33,079 nt of DNA from Chara braunii (lineage: Eukaryota > Streptophyta > Charophyceae > Charales > Characeae): positions 1,539,260 through 1,572,338 of the forward strand of contig BFEA01000109.1 in NCBI GenBank assembly GCA_003427395.1. The letters run 5' to 3'. Every line of letters begins with the position of its first letter. Positions within the stretch are counted from its first letter, which is position 1. Position numbers and translations under genes: made by a program. Positions 20,712 to 30,225 of this stretch are shown here, piece by piece. The notes below the pieces were generated by a model. It did not search any database. It had not been told where the DNA came from and was given only the letters and a program-made list of their open reading frames with translations.

Positions 20712-21896
20712 TCACTTCCATTCTGCCATTTCCTCCCTTGCCGCTTCGAGCGCTTTTTCATAAACTTCATTTCCTGGGGAATTAATAATGTTGCGCTCTG
20801 CTAGTTTTATTGCTTGCTGTAACTCTAACTCTCTTTCCTTTCTTGTAGCTGCCAACCTCTGAGCTACCCCTGCCGAGGCTTTGGATAGTGCAAGTACCAA
20901 CTTTGGAAAGGATTGTGTATCCGGATTATGATCTTGACACACTTGAAGCACCGCCCACCTCATTTCCTGCGTTCTCAACAACGAGTTATTTAGTTTGTAG
21001 AACCCCTTACCTCTTTTGACTTGTTTATCTGTTACCAGGTGCAGGTGAACATGCTTGTGGTCTAATCCCGTCCCATAGGGTAAGTCCCCTATACTTATCG
21101 ATTGTATCATGCTTATTATACCAGGCGATGTTAAGTAATAGTCTATTCTCGAAGCCGACACATGTTGATTGCGGTTCCTCTTTAAATAAGTAAATTGTCT
21201 TTCATCAGGGAAAAGGAGCCTGTAGGGGTCCACCAGATCTGTACTAGTCATCAACCTATGAATTGGCAAGGCCTCCTCAGACAAGCCCGCATCCCACGAT
21301 CTGACTCCTCCCGATAATCTATCTAAGCTAGGGTCTAATGTGGCGTTTCAGTCCCTTACTATTATTAAGTGTCTGTTTGCCTCCAAAATTTCGTAGAGGC
21401 GATCTATAAACTCTACTCTCTGTTGGAAAGCGTTCGGACAATATACTGCAACCAACGTGTAAGACTCGTCGTGTAGCTCGAAGTTGACCTCTACCCACAT
21501 TCCATCTACTTCATCCACCGACGTGTTGTTGATGTGTATGTTGCTTGCTGCCGCTGATCTTTTGTTACGAATTATGGTCACTCCCGTCGAATGACGACTG
21601 ACTGTTGGTGCCCACCAAGCCTCCTTTACTCTCTGAAGACTCTGTATTACCTTGTTTTTTATATTCCGGTGCTCTATTGTTTCTTTAAGATGTGTTTCTT
21701 GAATACAAATAAAGTTTGTCAGAGAGGAGGCGAACCAATCCGTATAATTTAATATGTTATGCCATTTGTCTTGATTTTTCAAAATCCCTACCATTCCATT
21801 TATATCCCAATAAGTTATCCTAATTTCTGGTTGCGTTAGGTTCCCTTGATCCGTCCTTGGCTGCTTCCTAGGTCTACCTACATCCCCTTCCTCCAT
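20712..21896 (-). pseudogene. LINE ORF2, apurinic-type endonuclease domain
   Basis: A frame starting near 21896 encodes an exonuclease-endonuclease-phosphatase fold: ITYWDINGMVG (the Asn motif), FICIQETHL (catalytic Glu), VAVYCPN, and LIIVRD, followed by a TGA at 21350-21348 and then NATLDPSLDRLSG. In the family this place reads G-D-W/F-N, so the Gly is replaced by Arg and the aromatic codon is now a stop. The same frame reopens to 20712 with the C-terminal part of the nuclease (a fragment such as RIDYYLTSPGI). This domain nicks the target to start reverse transcription; here it cannot be made intact. Confidence 0.88.
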
Positions 21897-21943
21897 GAGG
21901 CACCTATGCTTGTGTTATGTCTCTCCTTGACTACCCCTTTGAT

Positions 21944-24755
21944 TTATATTTCCTGCAAGGTGGTCTCCACTATCGTAGACACCAACGATATTCTCATTTC
22001 CAGGAATTCCGGTTTCCAAGCGAACGCGTCAACCCTGACCGCTACTGCAGCGCACCGAGGTACCCATTCCGTTGTGACATCGCCTCCCAGCAGCCCATAA
22101 GGAATGGTTTCCACCACCTGCCAAGGCATCCAAATCAGTCCCTCCCAGTTCAGACTTGGCCTGCATGTGTAGGAGCAGCGGTCTGAAGTCCACTGCTGAT
22201 TCCTCTCCTCCTCCCTCCCCTAATTTCATAGAGTCTTCCCTCCTATCCCCCAATACATATGCTCGAGATGACACTCCCTCCCCAATCAGATTCTGCAGGT
22301 TTTTTCCCACGCAAGCACTGACTGGTGTTGTCACCAACACCTCCCAGTCCGAGTGTTTTTTTCATTCCATCGGCAAGGCAGAATGACTCTCCTCTTCATC
22401 CCGTTTTTGGCTTCCAGTCTTGATGCTGCTTCAGTTTCTCTCCACTAACCATTTGCAATTTTCTGCACGTTCACAGTATCCTCCTCTAATTCCCTATTCT
22501 CGTCCTTAAGCACACTAACATGGGCCACCAATATCGCTGCTTGTCTCCTCAATTTCTATTTTTCCCCCTCTACTTTCTCCTCCGACTTCTGTTCCGCTCC
22601 CTTCATCGGGCCATCCAGCAAACCCTCCTCTAGCCCCATTCTACTTCCCTGTTCTTCTTCCTTCTGTGCATTTCTTTTCTTGCTATCTCCCTTACCCTCC
22701 TTGTTGTGATATGTATTTGGCCATTGGAATATCTTTGTGTATTCGTCATGCTGGATGTGAATGTCGTTCTTGACTGGGCGAGCCTTCCTTGCATACTGAG
22801 CTGCGTAGAATTCGTTGACTTCCCCTTCCCTCCTCAACAACTCAAATCTATTCTCTGAGGTGATGTCCTCTGCCACCTGTGTTACCTATTTGAGGTTTCT
22901 CAAATGCTTGTGATGGGGTAACATAATCTCGCACTCAATCGTCCTTCCCCATTCTAACTGTTCCACCTCCTGAATCCACTGCTCAAGGGACATGTCCCCA
23001 TCATGTTTTCCACATTATGCATTAGTCTCTTTCTTTCCTCTCTTTCCTTATCAGATTCTGATGGTGTGGTAGTTCCTTGAGACACTCCCTTGTCCTCTCC
23101 CTCTTGACTTGTGCTCCCCGATGACACTGTGTCGTGCGTGCCCTCTTGTGCCTCAGCTGCTGTGCTCCCCTCTGTTAATGTACCCTTGTGCTGTCTTTTC
23201 GCTTGTTGTGTCCTCCCCTCCTGGTTCTCTGACTCATCCGTTGCCACCGACGACTCCTTCCTTTTCAAAGGTTGGCTTCCCCCACCTGTGCCCTCTCCCT
23301 CCTCTTCTCCGCACGCCATATTTTCCCCCTGTTCTTCCCCTGTTTCCCCCGTGACTCCCTCCTTTCCCACCTACTGTTTCTGTTGCTGTGCCCTGACCTC
23401 TGCATTTTCCAGAAAAACCATTTCTGCATTTTTTCCGATTGTGTGGAGGTCATTCATGAGCTTCAATTTTTGTTGTACATCCTGTTTAATTGTGTCATCC
23501 AACATTGGTTTCGCAATATACCCCGTTTCCTTATCTTCCATTCTCTTTGCTCTAGTCTGCCTCCATCTGTTGTCATAAGAGGGGTATATGTCTGGTTTAA
23601 TCGTCGGATCTTTCTTTAACAGCCACACCCATTTGGGGTTGTCCAGATTGTCATAAAAAAGGCACCCCCTGTATTGTGGTGAATTAAGATACCACACCCC
23701 TGGTTTACTCTCGCATTCTTGTAGCATCGACTGACGCAGTGGAGTCTGCTTCCCCCTTACCGTCCCCTGCGGACAGAAAGATCCCAAATGCCCCCTTCCC
23801 ATACACTTAAAGCAGAAGGGATAGTTTTGGAGGATATAAACACGGTGATCCTTTGCCCACTTTTCCTGAAAATCCATTGCTCGGGGAACTTCGGTGGGGC
23901 CCTCGATTTAACCTCCAGACATGCCACCCGAGAGTCATGGTTCGGCGCAAGGAAATCCGGGTTTGTAGGGAGCCAATCAATGATTGGATTGTTGGGAAAT
24001 TCCTCCTCCGGCCTCTTCTGAACAAATCTATGCATCCCTTCTGACCGATTATCAAATTGAACCCAAAAGTGATTCCTCATCGTGCCTATGCCTCGACACC
24101 TCTGCCTGTGGGGGTCGTGGTGGTTTCTAAGACAAAATGGTGACCATTGCCTCCTTGTATTTTAACGATCCAATCGATAGCAGATACTGGGCGTAAGTTG
24201 GGTCTACACAGAGTCACAAACAATCATTACCGCAAACCTTCCCCTCTTATGGTACGAAACATCAGGCTCCCTTCCCGGAATGCTTTCATTGCCCGTAGCC
24301 TATCCATCACCCATCTTCTCTTCTCATTAAGAGATAGGTTCCTGCTTCTTCCTGAGAAGTTGAAGAGTACCGCGTGCTTCTCATATAACTCATTTAGTGA
24401 CTGTATGTTCTCCGGGTATTCCCTCACTTCCACCTCTTCCTCCTTCTCTCCCTCCCCCTTGATTACCTCCTTCGTAACTTTGATATTTGCCTTAATTTGC
24501 GTTTTTCTCAAGCAAAAATTTCATTGCCTTTTGACCCAACGTGCGAGGCTTGGATTCCCCCACTTTTATATTTGTCCCTGCTTATTCGGGTCAAGACGGT
24601 AGTTTCAGCCTTTCAGGAGCAATGAGGGTGGTCTGAATATGCTTTGCACTATGCAAATCGTGCTCTGACATCCATTCTGGTACGTTTATTTGCTTACCCT
24701 CTGATTGGGCATTGCCCGGATTGGTGACAAAAAACATGAAAGGGTTAACTTCAGT
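21944..24755 (-). pseudogene. LINE ORF1, RNA-binding protein with zinc knuckle, broken
   Basis: The first recognisable coding (TEVNPFMFFVTNPGNA) abuts the fold-back element at 24755. Two stops follow near 24600, then 24511-24227, which is charged (EGEKEEEVEVREYPENIQS). 24080-23757 contains MRNHFWVQFDNRSEGMHRF, resembling the domain that precedes the knuckle in plant LINE ORF1. 23877-23371 holds the knuckle CFKCMGRGHLGSFC (CX2CX4HX4C, residues 22-35). 23370-22954 and 22876-22556 are polar and low-complexity. A last segment, 22129-21944, ends LQEI just before ORF2. ORF1 proteins bind LINE RNA. The frame changes at least four times. Confidence 0.75.
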
Positions 24756-24756
24756 A

Positions 24757-24922
24757 GAGTCACAAAAAACGAGTTATAATTGCACTATGGGGCAAGATAC
24801 AGTTTGCAATTGCACTTCAGGCACCCTACCTGGCCAGAAAGTTGGGTTGTGTTCATTGCCCGAACTGCAAATCGAAACTGTATCTCGGCCTATAGTGCAA
24901 TTATAATTCATTTTTGTGACTC
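24757..24922. mobile_element. 166-bp fold-back (MITE-like) element
   Basis: The ends GAGTCACAAAAA and its complement at 24916-24922 begin two arms of about 66 nt that match at roughly 85% (shared words TTATAATTGCACTAT and GATACAGTTT), separated by about 35 nt. No coding capacity. Flanks CTTCAGTA and CCACGTAG do not give a clear target duplication, so the superfamily is open. It interrupts the LINE ORF1. Confidence 0.85.
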
Positions 24923-25066
24923 CCACGTAGTTTCCCCAACATAGAAAAAGAGATTCGGATGCGGATGCAATATCGAAGTTTTGGCAAGAAAGATACAATT
25001 TGGCGAAAAGATAGGGAGTAATCAGTCATTCTGGATCGCAGCCTCCTCGCAAATGAAGAACAACGA

Positions 25067-25113
25067 CTATCATCATCACCATCATCGTCATCATCCTCAT
25101 CATCGTCATCATG
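25067..25113 (+). repeat. (ATC)n/(CAT)n trinucleotide microsatellite
   Basis: Imperfect CAT/CGT triplets over about 47 bases, in otherwise unassigned sequence (24923-25336). Confidence 0.85.
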
Positions 25114-25336
25114 TTATTTGCAAAGGAGGAGCGTTCAAACAAACGAACGAAATTGAGAAAGTTAGGCATACACCATGGAAACCCAATGAGCAGTAGGTTT
25201 TTCTTCCTTGTAATGGAGGCTCTCTGCTACACTGCATGGTAAACACAAGATGGCTTGACCAATATCCCTCTAGCCCCTCGGTCCATACAGGCACTGAGGA
25301 TGCCAGGGACGAAAAAAAGGTGTTGCGGATGCATTG

Positions 25337-25407
25337 ACAACCTAAGAGTTGATTTACAAAAAAGAAAGAAAGAAAGAAAAAAAAAAAAAGAAAAAAAAAA
25401 AAGAAAG

Positions 25408-25438
<31 letters not shown>

Positions 25439-25473
25439 AAAGAAAAAAAAAAAAACAACCTAAGAGTTGATTT
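25337..25473 (+). mobile_element. Tail-only retroposon insertion with 19-bp target duplication
   Basis: ACAACCTAAGAGTTGATTT occurs exactly at 25337-25355 and 25455-25473. Between the copies lies 99 bp made only of A runs and GAAA units. An A-rich insert flanked by a long direct repeat is the mark of target-primed insertion in which almost nothing but the tail was copied. Confidence 0.8.
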
Positions 25474-25529
25474 GGTTGATTGAGCGCTGAAAGAGTAGAG
25501 CATCGCACCATCCAAAGATTTTTCTAAGT

Positions 25530-26215
25530 AAAGGGCGTTTGAGTCCCATGGACAGGAAAGGGAGAGTGTACAGAGTGAGAATGAGGTGGTGGAGAGTGAG
25601 GACAACGAGGTGCACCATAACCTAGGTACTGATAACAAAGGGCAATATCTGGATGCGCAACTACAACTACAATTACAACACCAGAGTCTTATCTATAACC
25701 CCCCAGTGGTGATGGGTACTGTAGCTCCTGTGATGAGTGATGAGGGGAAAATGGATGACACGGCGTGGCATGTCGAGGCTCAAGTGCGATTGCAGCAATA
25801 CCCATCGTTTGAGCTGCACATGAAAACTCAATTACAACTGCGACAACAAACGATTCCTTGCGTTCTCTTCTCCCTGGCAACAACGGAGCCTGAGGTGAGG
25901 GAGAGAACCGAACAGGGGATGCGAGGTCTTCATGTGCGTGATCAGGAGCTGTTGAAGATAGACTGTGGATACGGAAAATGGCTCGATCAGGCGAACGATT
26001 TGTTGCAGGGGGATGCTCAACCTCAGCTGCGGCAAGACAATGCGAGTTACAACAACTGCCCCTGTGCACTGCCAGCGAGGGACATCAAGGCGGGCAGTGA
26101 GCGCAGCAGCAGGGCGAGGCGCCATCACCATGAGGTGGGTTGGCAGATCTATCGGATAGGCGCGTTGGCTGGATTGAGGGTTGTGGACTCCTCATTCAAG
26201 TTGGGTGGTGCATGA
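25530..26215 (+). CDS. Gln/Glu-rich open frame, unknown, doubtful
   Basis: A frame open from about 25530 to a TGA at 26215 encodes an acidic start (ESVQSENEVVESEDNEVHHN), then Gln/Leu repeats (LQLQLQ, twice more LQLR/QLQLR), then ordinary sequence. There is no upstream ATG in a good context, and the DNA itself is repetitive (CAACTACAACTACAATTACAA). It could be a fragment of a transposon protein or chance. No function is proposed. Confidence 0.2.
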
Positions 26216-26269
26216 GAACGAGGGGAGGGGTGCGCAGGGGAATGGTGCCCCCATCGGGAGTAGGGGAAG

Positions 26270-26338
26270 GGGCTCCATCTATTGGTGGGGAGTGTCACCT
26301 GCTGGAAACCAGGTCCAGCGTCCCATAAATACATCTTT
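26270..26338 (+). mobile_element. Hairpin-tail repeat family, copy 1 (3' end only)
   Basis: Contains TATTGGTGGGGAG, CACCTGCTGGAAACC and GTCCAGCGTCCCAT, then ATACATCTT. The stem GCTGGA (26301-26306) pairs with TCCAGC (26314-26319). The T-rich leader and 5' half seen in copies 3 and 4 are absent. Confidence 0.7.
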
Positions 26339-26405
26339 TTTTGAAACCTTGAGCATGAACCATGAGAACAGATGATTGAGTTGAACCTTGTGCCTCTTGC
26401 GTTGA

Positions 26406-26475
26406 GCCTTGCGCCTCTTCACTCTAACCAGGGCGCCAGAGCCTTGTGCCTCTTCACCCTAACGAGGGCGCCAGA
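26406..26475 (+). repeat. Two tandem 35-bp units
   Basis: GCCTTGYGCCTCTTCACYCT followed by AACSAGGGCGCCAGA occurs twice back to back with three differences; a partial unit precedes at about 26387-26405. Confidence 0.85.
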
Positions 26476-26738
26476 AATACATGTCTTCCTAATACTTGAC
26501 TACACCCCTTTGTATTATAAGCATAAACAGAACATCAAAACCAAAGGATACCAGACCTCAACACTCATTCATACCCATACCACGATTTGGGAACCAAACA
26601 TAGATTTGATAGAGGAAAAGGATCAGGGAAGTCCATCAGAGGCCTTAATGGAATAGTAGGGTGAACTTCACTCCAATCATTGAAGACCAAGCGGTAATTC
26701 CTTTGAAACTCATCCTGATCATTTTCTTGTGCTCCCTC

Positions 26739-27480
26739 CTATTTCACCTGCCCTAACCTACCTCCCTGGTCCTCCCCAAGCCAGTTTCGATTGAATAACT
26801 TTATATGTTGCATGAGATCTTTCTTCAATGTCAGATATTGTATTTTTTCTTTCGAATTTCTCATTTGGTAGTAATCTCTGTGAATATGTTGCTTAATAGT
26901 TTCAGTAAATTTCGGGTCATCCAAGCGTGCACCTTCCATTTCATAGGTACACCTTCGTATCCATATTGCCCAAATGACTAACCTTCTTCCAACTGTGAAC
27001 AAGTTTAATGTAAAGTCATACCCCTGGTCAGGATTCCAGGTTTCCAAGAGCAGTGTCTTCCAATCCCAGGGCCAGGGGAGGGACGTTCCCAATTGATTCC
27101 AAATCCTTTCCCACCAACGCCATAGCCAAACTGATCCTGGGAATTGGAGAAAAATGTGCTATAATGTTTTCACTAGTAGCTTAGAAGTGAAGGTTGATTA
27201 CAAAACTTACACCAAGATTTAACTATTTTTTTTTGTTCTAACGAAGTTCTATCAATAATTCAATCATTTGTGGGGAGGCAACGGTGGACAATTTGCCACT
27301 GTAGAGATGCTACTTTACCTGGTCGAGATTTAATGGAGTGAAACCATTTAATTGATTGCAACTCTTCTTTACTTACATTTAAGTGTCTCATCGATCGGGC
27401 TTCTATTCGGTCCTTTATGTCCACCTTAGGACGAAGCATCCTGTAGGTAGATTTAACTGATAGTGTGTGAAGCGACCTAG
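26739..27480 (-). pseudogene. LINE ORF2 fragment, zinc finger and C-terminus
   Basis: 27330-27130 gives, across broken frames, a WQIVHRCLP-type motif and a C-K-F-C segment followed by HIFLQFP, matching the C-terminal zinc finger of LINE ORF2. 27092-26739 is open and contains LFTVGRRLVIWAIWIRRCTY, the region following the finger. Confidence 0.65.
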
Positions 27481-27499
27481 AGTAGGAGCGCCCCTTTCC

Positions 27500-27958
27500 A
27501 CCTAAACTAGACCAGGTGCAATTTTCTGGGTCAAAAGGTTAGTGAGAAATGAGTGTGTCTGGTTTAAGCCACCGGTCCCCCCGCCAGCCGAAACCCCTCG
27601 GCCCGGTGAGCTAGGGCCGGGTTGTACGGAGGGGCGGTGACCACCATTCATCACAGGCGGGTCCAATCCCGTCATTCGAAGCGGCAACTTTGCCGATTTT
27701 TTGTGCTCAGAAGAATTCATCAAAAGGTCTGCAAATTTGAGAGTCCGTAGATTAGATCGTGATCTTTCAGGGAAAAATATCAGAAAAAAATATATATTTT
27801 GACCGTCAAATATTTGCCGCGCCGATTTTGTGCATTTTTGTAAATTCCATTTTTTCAGGCCCAACCGGATTTCCACTCTGTACTACCGGTACCCCTGAAA
27901 TTTCTGATGTCAGGGGGGTACCGCCGAGGTTTCTGACGTCAGGGTGACCGATGGTTTA
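27500..27958. mobile_element. Foreign block of about 450 bp inside second LINE
   Basis: Between two LINE coding pieces lies sequence of different character: a GC-rich part (27565-27690), an AT-rich part (27760-27860) and two tandem 29-bp units with the pattern GGTACCnCYGARRTTTCTGA, then YGTCAGGG (27888-27916 and 27917-27945). No coding is accepted, although a minus-strand frame at 27876-27502 is open. Exact ends and a target duplication were not found. Confidence 0.45.
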
Positions 27959-27959
27959 A

Positions 27960-29133
27960 AGGCTAACTATTTATCTTTAATCTTTAAAACCTTGATCCGA
28001 AATAGTTGGTCCACCTTGAACCACCCAGTGTGCTCTTGTGATCTAGGCTTGAGGAATCCATCTGCTCCCAAATCAAGAATAGACAGGAGGATGTCCCATT
28101 CATTGAATACCTCAATTATATTCTCCACTATCCCCGGTTGTCCTACGATGGTCACCCAATCATTAGAGAAGAGCTTAGGCCCTTTCCGAAGAATTTTGAC
28201 CCATTATAAGGGGATTATGTCAATTATCTGTTCCAAGGCTTCCTTCTGATGATGACAGTATCGCAGGCGCTTGTGGAGGACCGAAAGATCAACCAAGGCC
28301 CTATTCTCACTACTCCAAATATCTTTAATGCATATAATTCCTTTTTTTTATTTTTTATTTTACTTTTTAGGATATGCTCCAATCTATTCGTGGGGAGCAA
28401 CACGTGTTGGGAACCGTGTCTAGCGTCCCATTCAAGATCACATTGGAAAAATGAGAAATTTATAAAGAAATCCTTGAGATACCAGGGTCAAAAGACAACT
28501 GTGTAATCTGTGTAATCTACATAAGAACACTGAAATTCTTTGTCCCTCAAAACTCGGATCAAAAAAACATTCTGAACGAAAAAAAACACCTGCCTTAGGG
28601 TCTTTCAGCAGCCCAACCCTACCTGCCTCACCCCTATATCCCGATGCTCAATCTCCACCAGGCCTCATACCCTCATAATTCCATGGCGAGTCGATGCAAT
28701 TAAGAGTATAACCCTGAGAGTCTCTGATAAATGTCTTGTTGTTGACATACCTCTTCCCATCTCTCAGGGACTACCTTATCAAGTGGGGAAATTTCCTTCA
28801 GGTTTTCATTAAAGTGATCCAAAAGGGGTCCCTAGAAAGATCTCTCCTAGCTGCTTGACGGTCAGAGAGATCCTCCTGGTGGGTTTCTATTGAAGAACCC
28901 CTTGGAAGGAACCATGATCGATTTTCTGGCCACATGAGGGGGTCCACCTCCTCTGGGGTAGGTGGTGCTAACCTCCTGATTTGCTCATAGGCCAAATGAC
29001 TGCAAGGGATCAGAGGATTAAATAGTAAGAGTCGATTTAGCCATTGAATAGAAAAAGTCATAGCCTGGGTAGCAGGATCAATAATGCCATGACCGTCTTT
29101 GGATTTAGGGTGGATTATAAATAACCATGCCAC
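27960..29133 (-). pseudogene. LINE ORF2 fragment, connector region
   Basis: 29133-28798 has FIIHPKSKDGHGIIDPATQA, the P-K-x-x-G-G-x-G-x-x-D-P motif. Further coding (ERWEEVCQQQDIYQRLSGLY) occurs near 28770-28690. After an insertion at 28256-28540, 28155-27967 carries EWDILLSILDLGADGFLKPR. Frames differ between pieces. Confidence 0.65.
28350..28445 (+). mobile_element. Hairpin-tail repeat family, copy 2
   Basis: A T-rich leader precedes a TCCAATCTATTCGTGGGGAG core. The stem is GTTGGG (28406-28411) with TCTAGC (28419-28424), all six positions pairable with wobble. GTCCCATTCAAGATCA follows. This is the most diverged copy and lies inside the second LINE. Confidence 0.55.
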
Positions 29134-29216
29134 TCTACTGATAGCATTTTCACATTCATGATTTCCTCGTCATAAGAAGGGTCACAACCCTAGGAAACAA
29201 CAAACAACACTCTCTG

Positions 29217-29410
29217 AGTTATAAGATGTATCAATGGGACATTCTATGTGCTATAAGATGTATCAATGGGACGTTGGACCCGGTTTCCAACAGGTGACGC
29301 TCCCCACCAATAAATGGAGCAGCCCGACAGATAAGCCCTCAATTCGGACGGTTCTCTTACCACCACCGGAATCGAGGGCTTACTCGAGGGCTATTTTTCA
29401 AAAAAAAAAG
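29217..29410 (-). mobile_element. Hairpin-tail repeat family, copy 3 (minus strand)
   Basis: About 125 bp match copy 4 at roughly 80%, including GGGCTTATCTGTCGGG and ATTGGTGGGGAGCGTCACCT. The stem here is GTTGGA/TCCAAC (29291-29286 with 29278-29273), a compensated change from GCTGGA/TCCAGC. After it, TATAAGATGTATCAATGGGAC (plus-strand reading) occurs twice with a 32-bp period (29220-29240 and 29252-29272), a repeated tail as seen in some LINE and SINE ends. Confidence 0.7.
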
Positions 29411-29435
29411 AAAAAAGTCACTAATTGTCGTTGAA

Positions 29436-29850
29436 CTACCTAATCGTAACTTTATTCAAGGCCCATATTGTAGATTTGTAGCAGATAGAAGCTAAAACCA
29501 CGTTATTAATTGTTCGCGTTCTACCCAATATCGAAGTGTGTTTGTCCTTCCACAACTCTAATTTTGATTGAGCTTGTTGCATAATTCCATCATTATTGGA
29601 TATTGGTTTGCCTAATGCTGAGATGGAAATCCCCAAGACTCCGATTGGCATCTCAAGAGGAAGCCATTTAATATGAGGTTGTTCTAAGGGTCCTACTCCT
29701 TGGTAGTGAATCCACCACCCAGTGTTTTATTTCCCCAGTTTACCCTCATATCAGAAAGTTTACAAAACACATCGATGATTCGTTTAATTGCCTCTAGATT
29801 TTCCTATGAGGCGTCAACCATCAGGGGAAGGGGAGCCCTATTGTGGTTCC
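29436..29850 (-). pseudogene. LINE ORF2 fragment, end of palm and thumb
   Basis: 29850-29700 reads in part LEAIKRIIDVFCKLSDMRVN, the conserved stretch after the FADD/YADD motif, with stops. 29651-29436 reads PIGVLGISIS...LELWKDKHTSILGRTRTI then YKSTIWALNKV, typical of the thumb. The catalytic motifs themselves are not present. Confidence 0.75.
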
Positions 29851-30045
29851 TGGATGGAAAGACGGGTATGGAAGATCCCGTGGGGGAAACAATGGGGGAG
29901 TGAAAGACCGGGGCAGATAGAAGGAAGACGGCCACTGGAGTAATTCCGGACCGTTGCCAAGTCAGCGTTGACGAAAGCTCAGTATCTACCTACTGCCTCT
30001 GGATAATAATCAGACAAATAATAAAAACGACATACAAGTCATGTG

Positions 30046-30225
30046 GCTCTTTTTTTTCTTTTATTCTTTTTAAGAAAAGAAAAAAAACCTCGTAAGCCCT
30101 CTATCTCGGCGGTGGTGAGAAAACCGCCATGATTGAGGGTTTATCTGTCGGGTTGCTTCATCTATTGGTGGGGAGCGTCACCTGCTGGAAACCGGGTCCA
30201 GCGTCCCATCGAACATCTTGTGGCA
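30046..30225 (+). mobile_element. Hairpin-tail repeat family, copy 4
   Basis: A T-rich leader (30050-30072) and an A-rich stretch precede CCTCGTAAGCCCTCTATC, GGGTTTATCTGTCGGG, TATTGGTGGGGAGCGTCACC, the stem GCTGGA (30184-30189) / TCCAGC (30197-30202) and GTCCCATCGAACATCTT. It is in inverted orientation to copy 3, about 0.65 kb away. No clear Pol III box was found. Confidence 0.7.

Larger units (their letters stand above)
17117..24755 (-). mobile_element. Near full-length decayed LINE (non-LTR retrotransposon)
   Basis: One element can be followed from 24755 to a poly(A) tail on the minus strand (plus-strand poly(T) at about 17117-17141 and 17167-17180). It has ORF1 with a CCHC knuckle, then ORF2 with AP endonuclease, reverse transcriptase and a C-terminal zinc finger, the layout of plant L1-clade LINEs. 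Along ORF2 the open frame steps 2, 1, 0, 2, 1 (codon-end modulo 3). Several stops replace expected Trp or Gln codons. The 5' side is cut by a fold-back element at 24757-24922; coding reaches that boundary directly. Confidence 0.92.
26739..29850 (-). mobile_element. Second LINE, 5'-truncated and interrupted
   Basis: Pieces of a LINE ORF2 appear in the right order on the minus strand: end of the reverse-transcriptase palm (near 29850-29700), post-palm segment, connector, zinc-finger region and C-terminus. It differs clearly from the LINE at 17117-24755, so it is another family or an old copy. Nothing 5' of the late palm is present, the usual result of incomplete reverse transcription. Foreign blocks at 27500-27958, 28256-28540 and 29150-29430 break it up. 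Confidence 0.8.

Noticed and set aside
27640-27670. GGGTCCAATCCC as a B box
   Set aside because: The T-arm geometry fails (only a 4-bp stem with a 6-nt loop) and no A box precedes it.
27502-27876. 124-codon minus-strand frame with Gly/Pro-rich end
   Set aside because: Inside a foreign insertion of changing composition; no motif and no homologue recognised.
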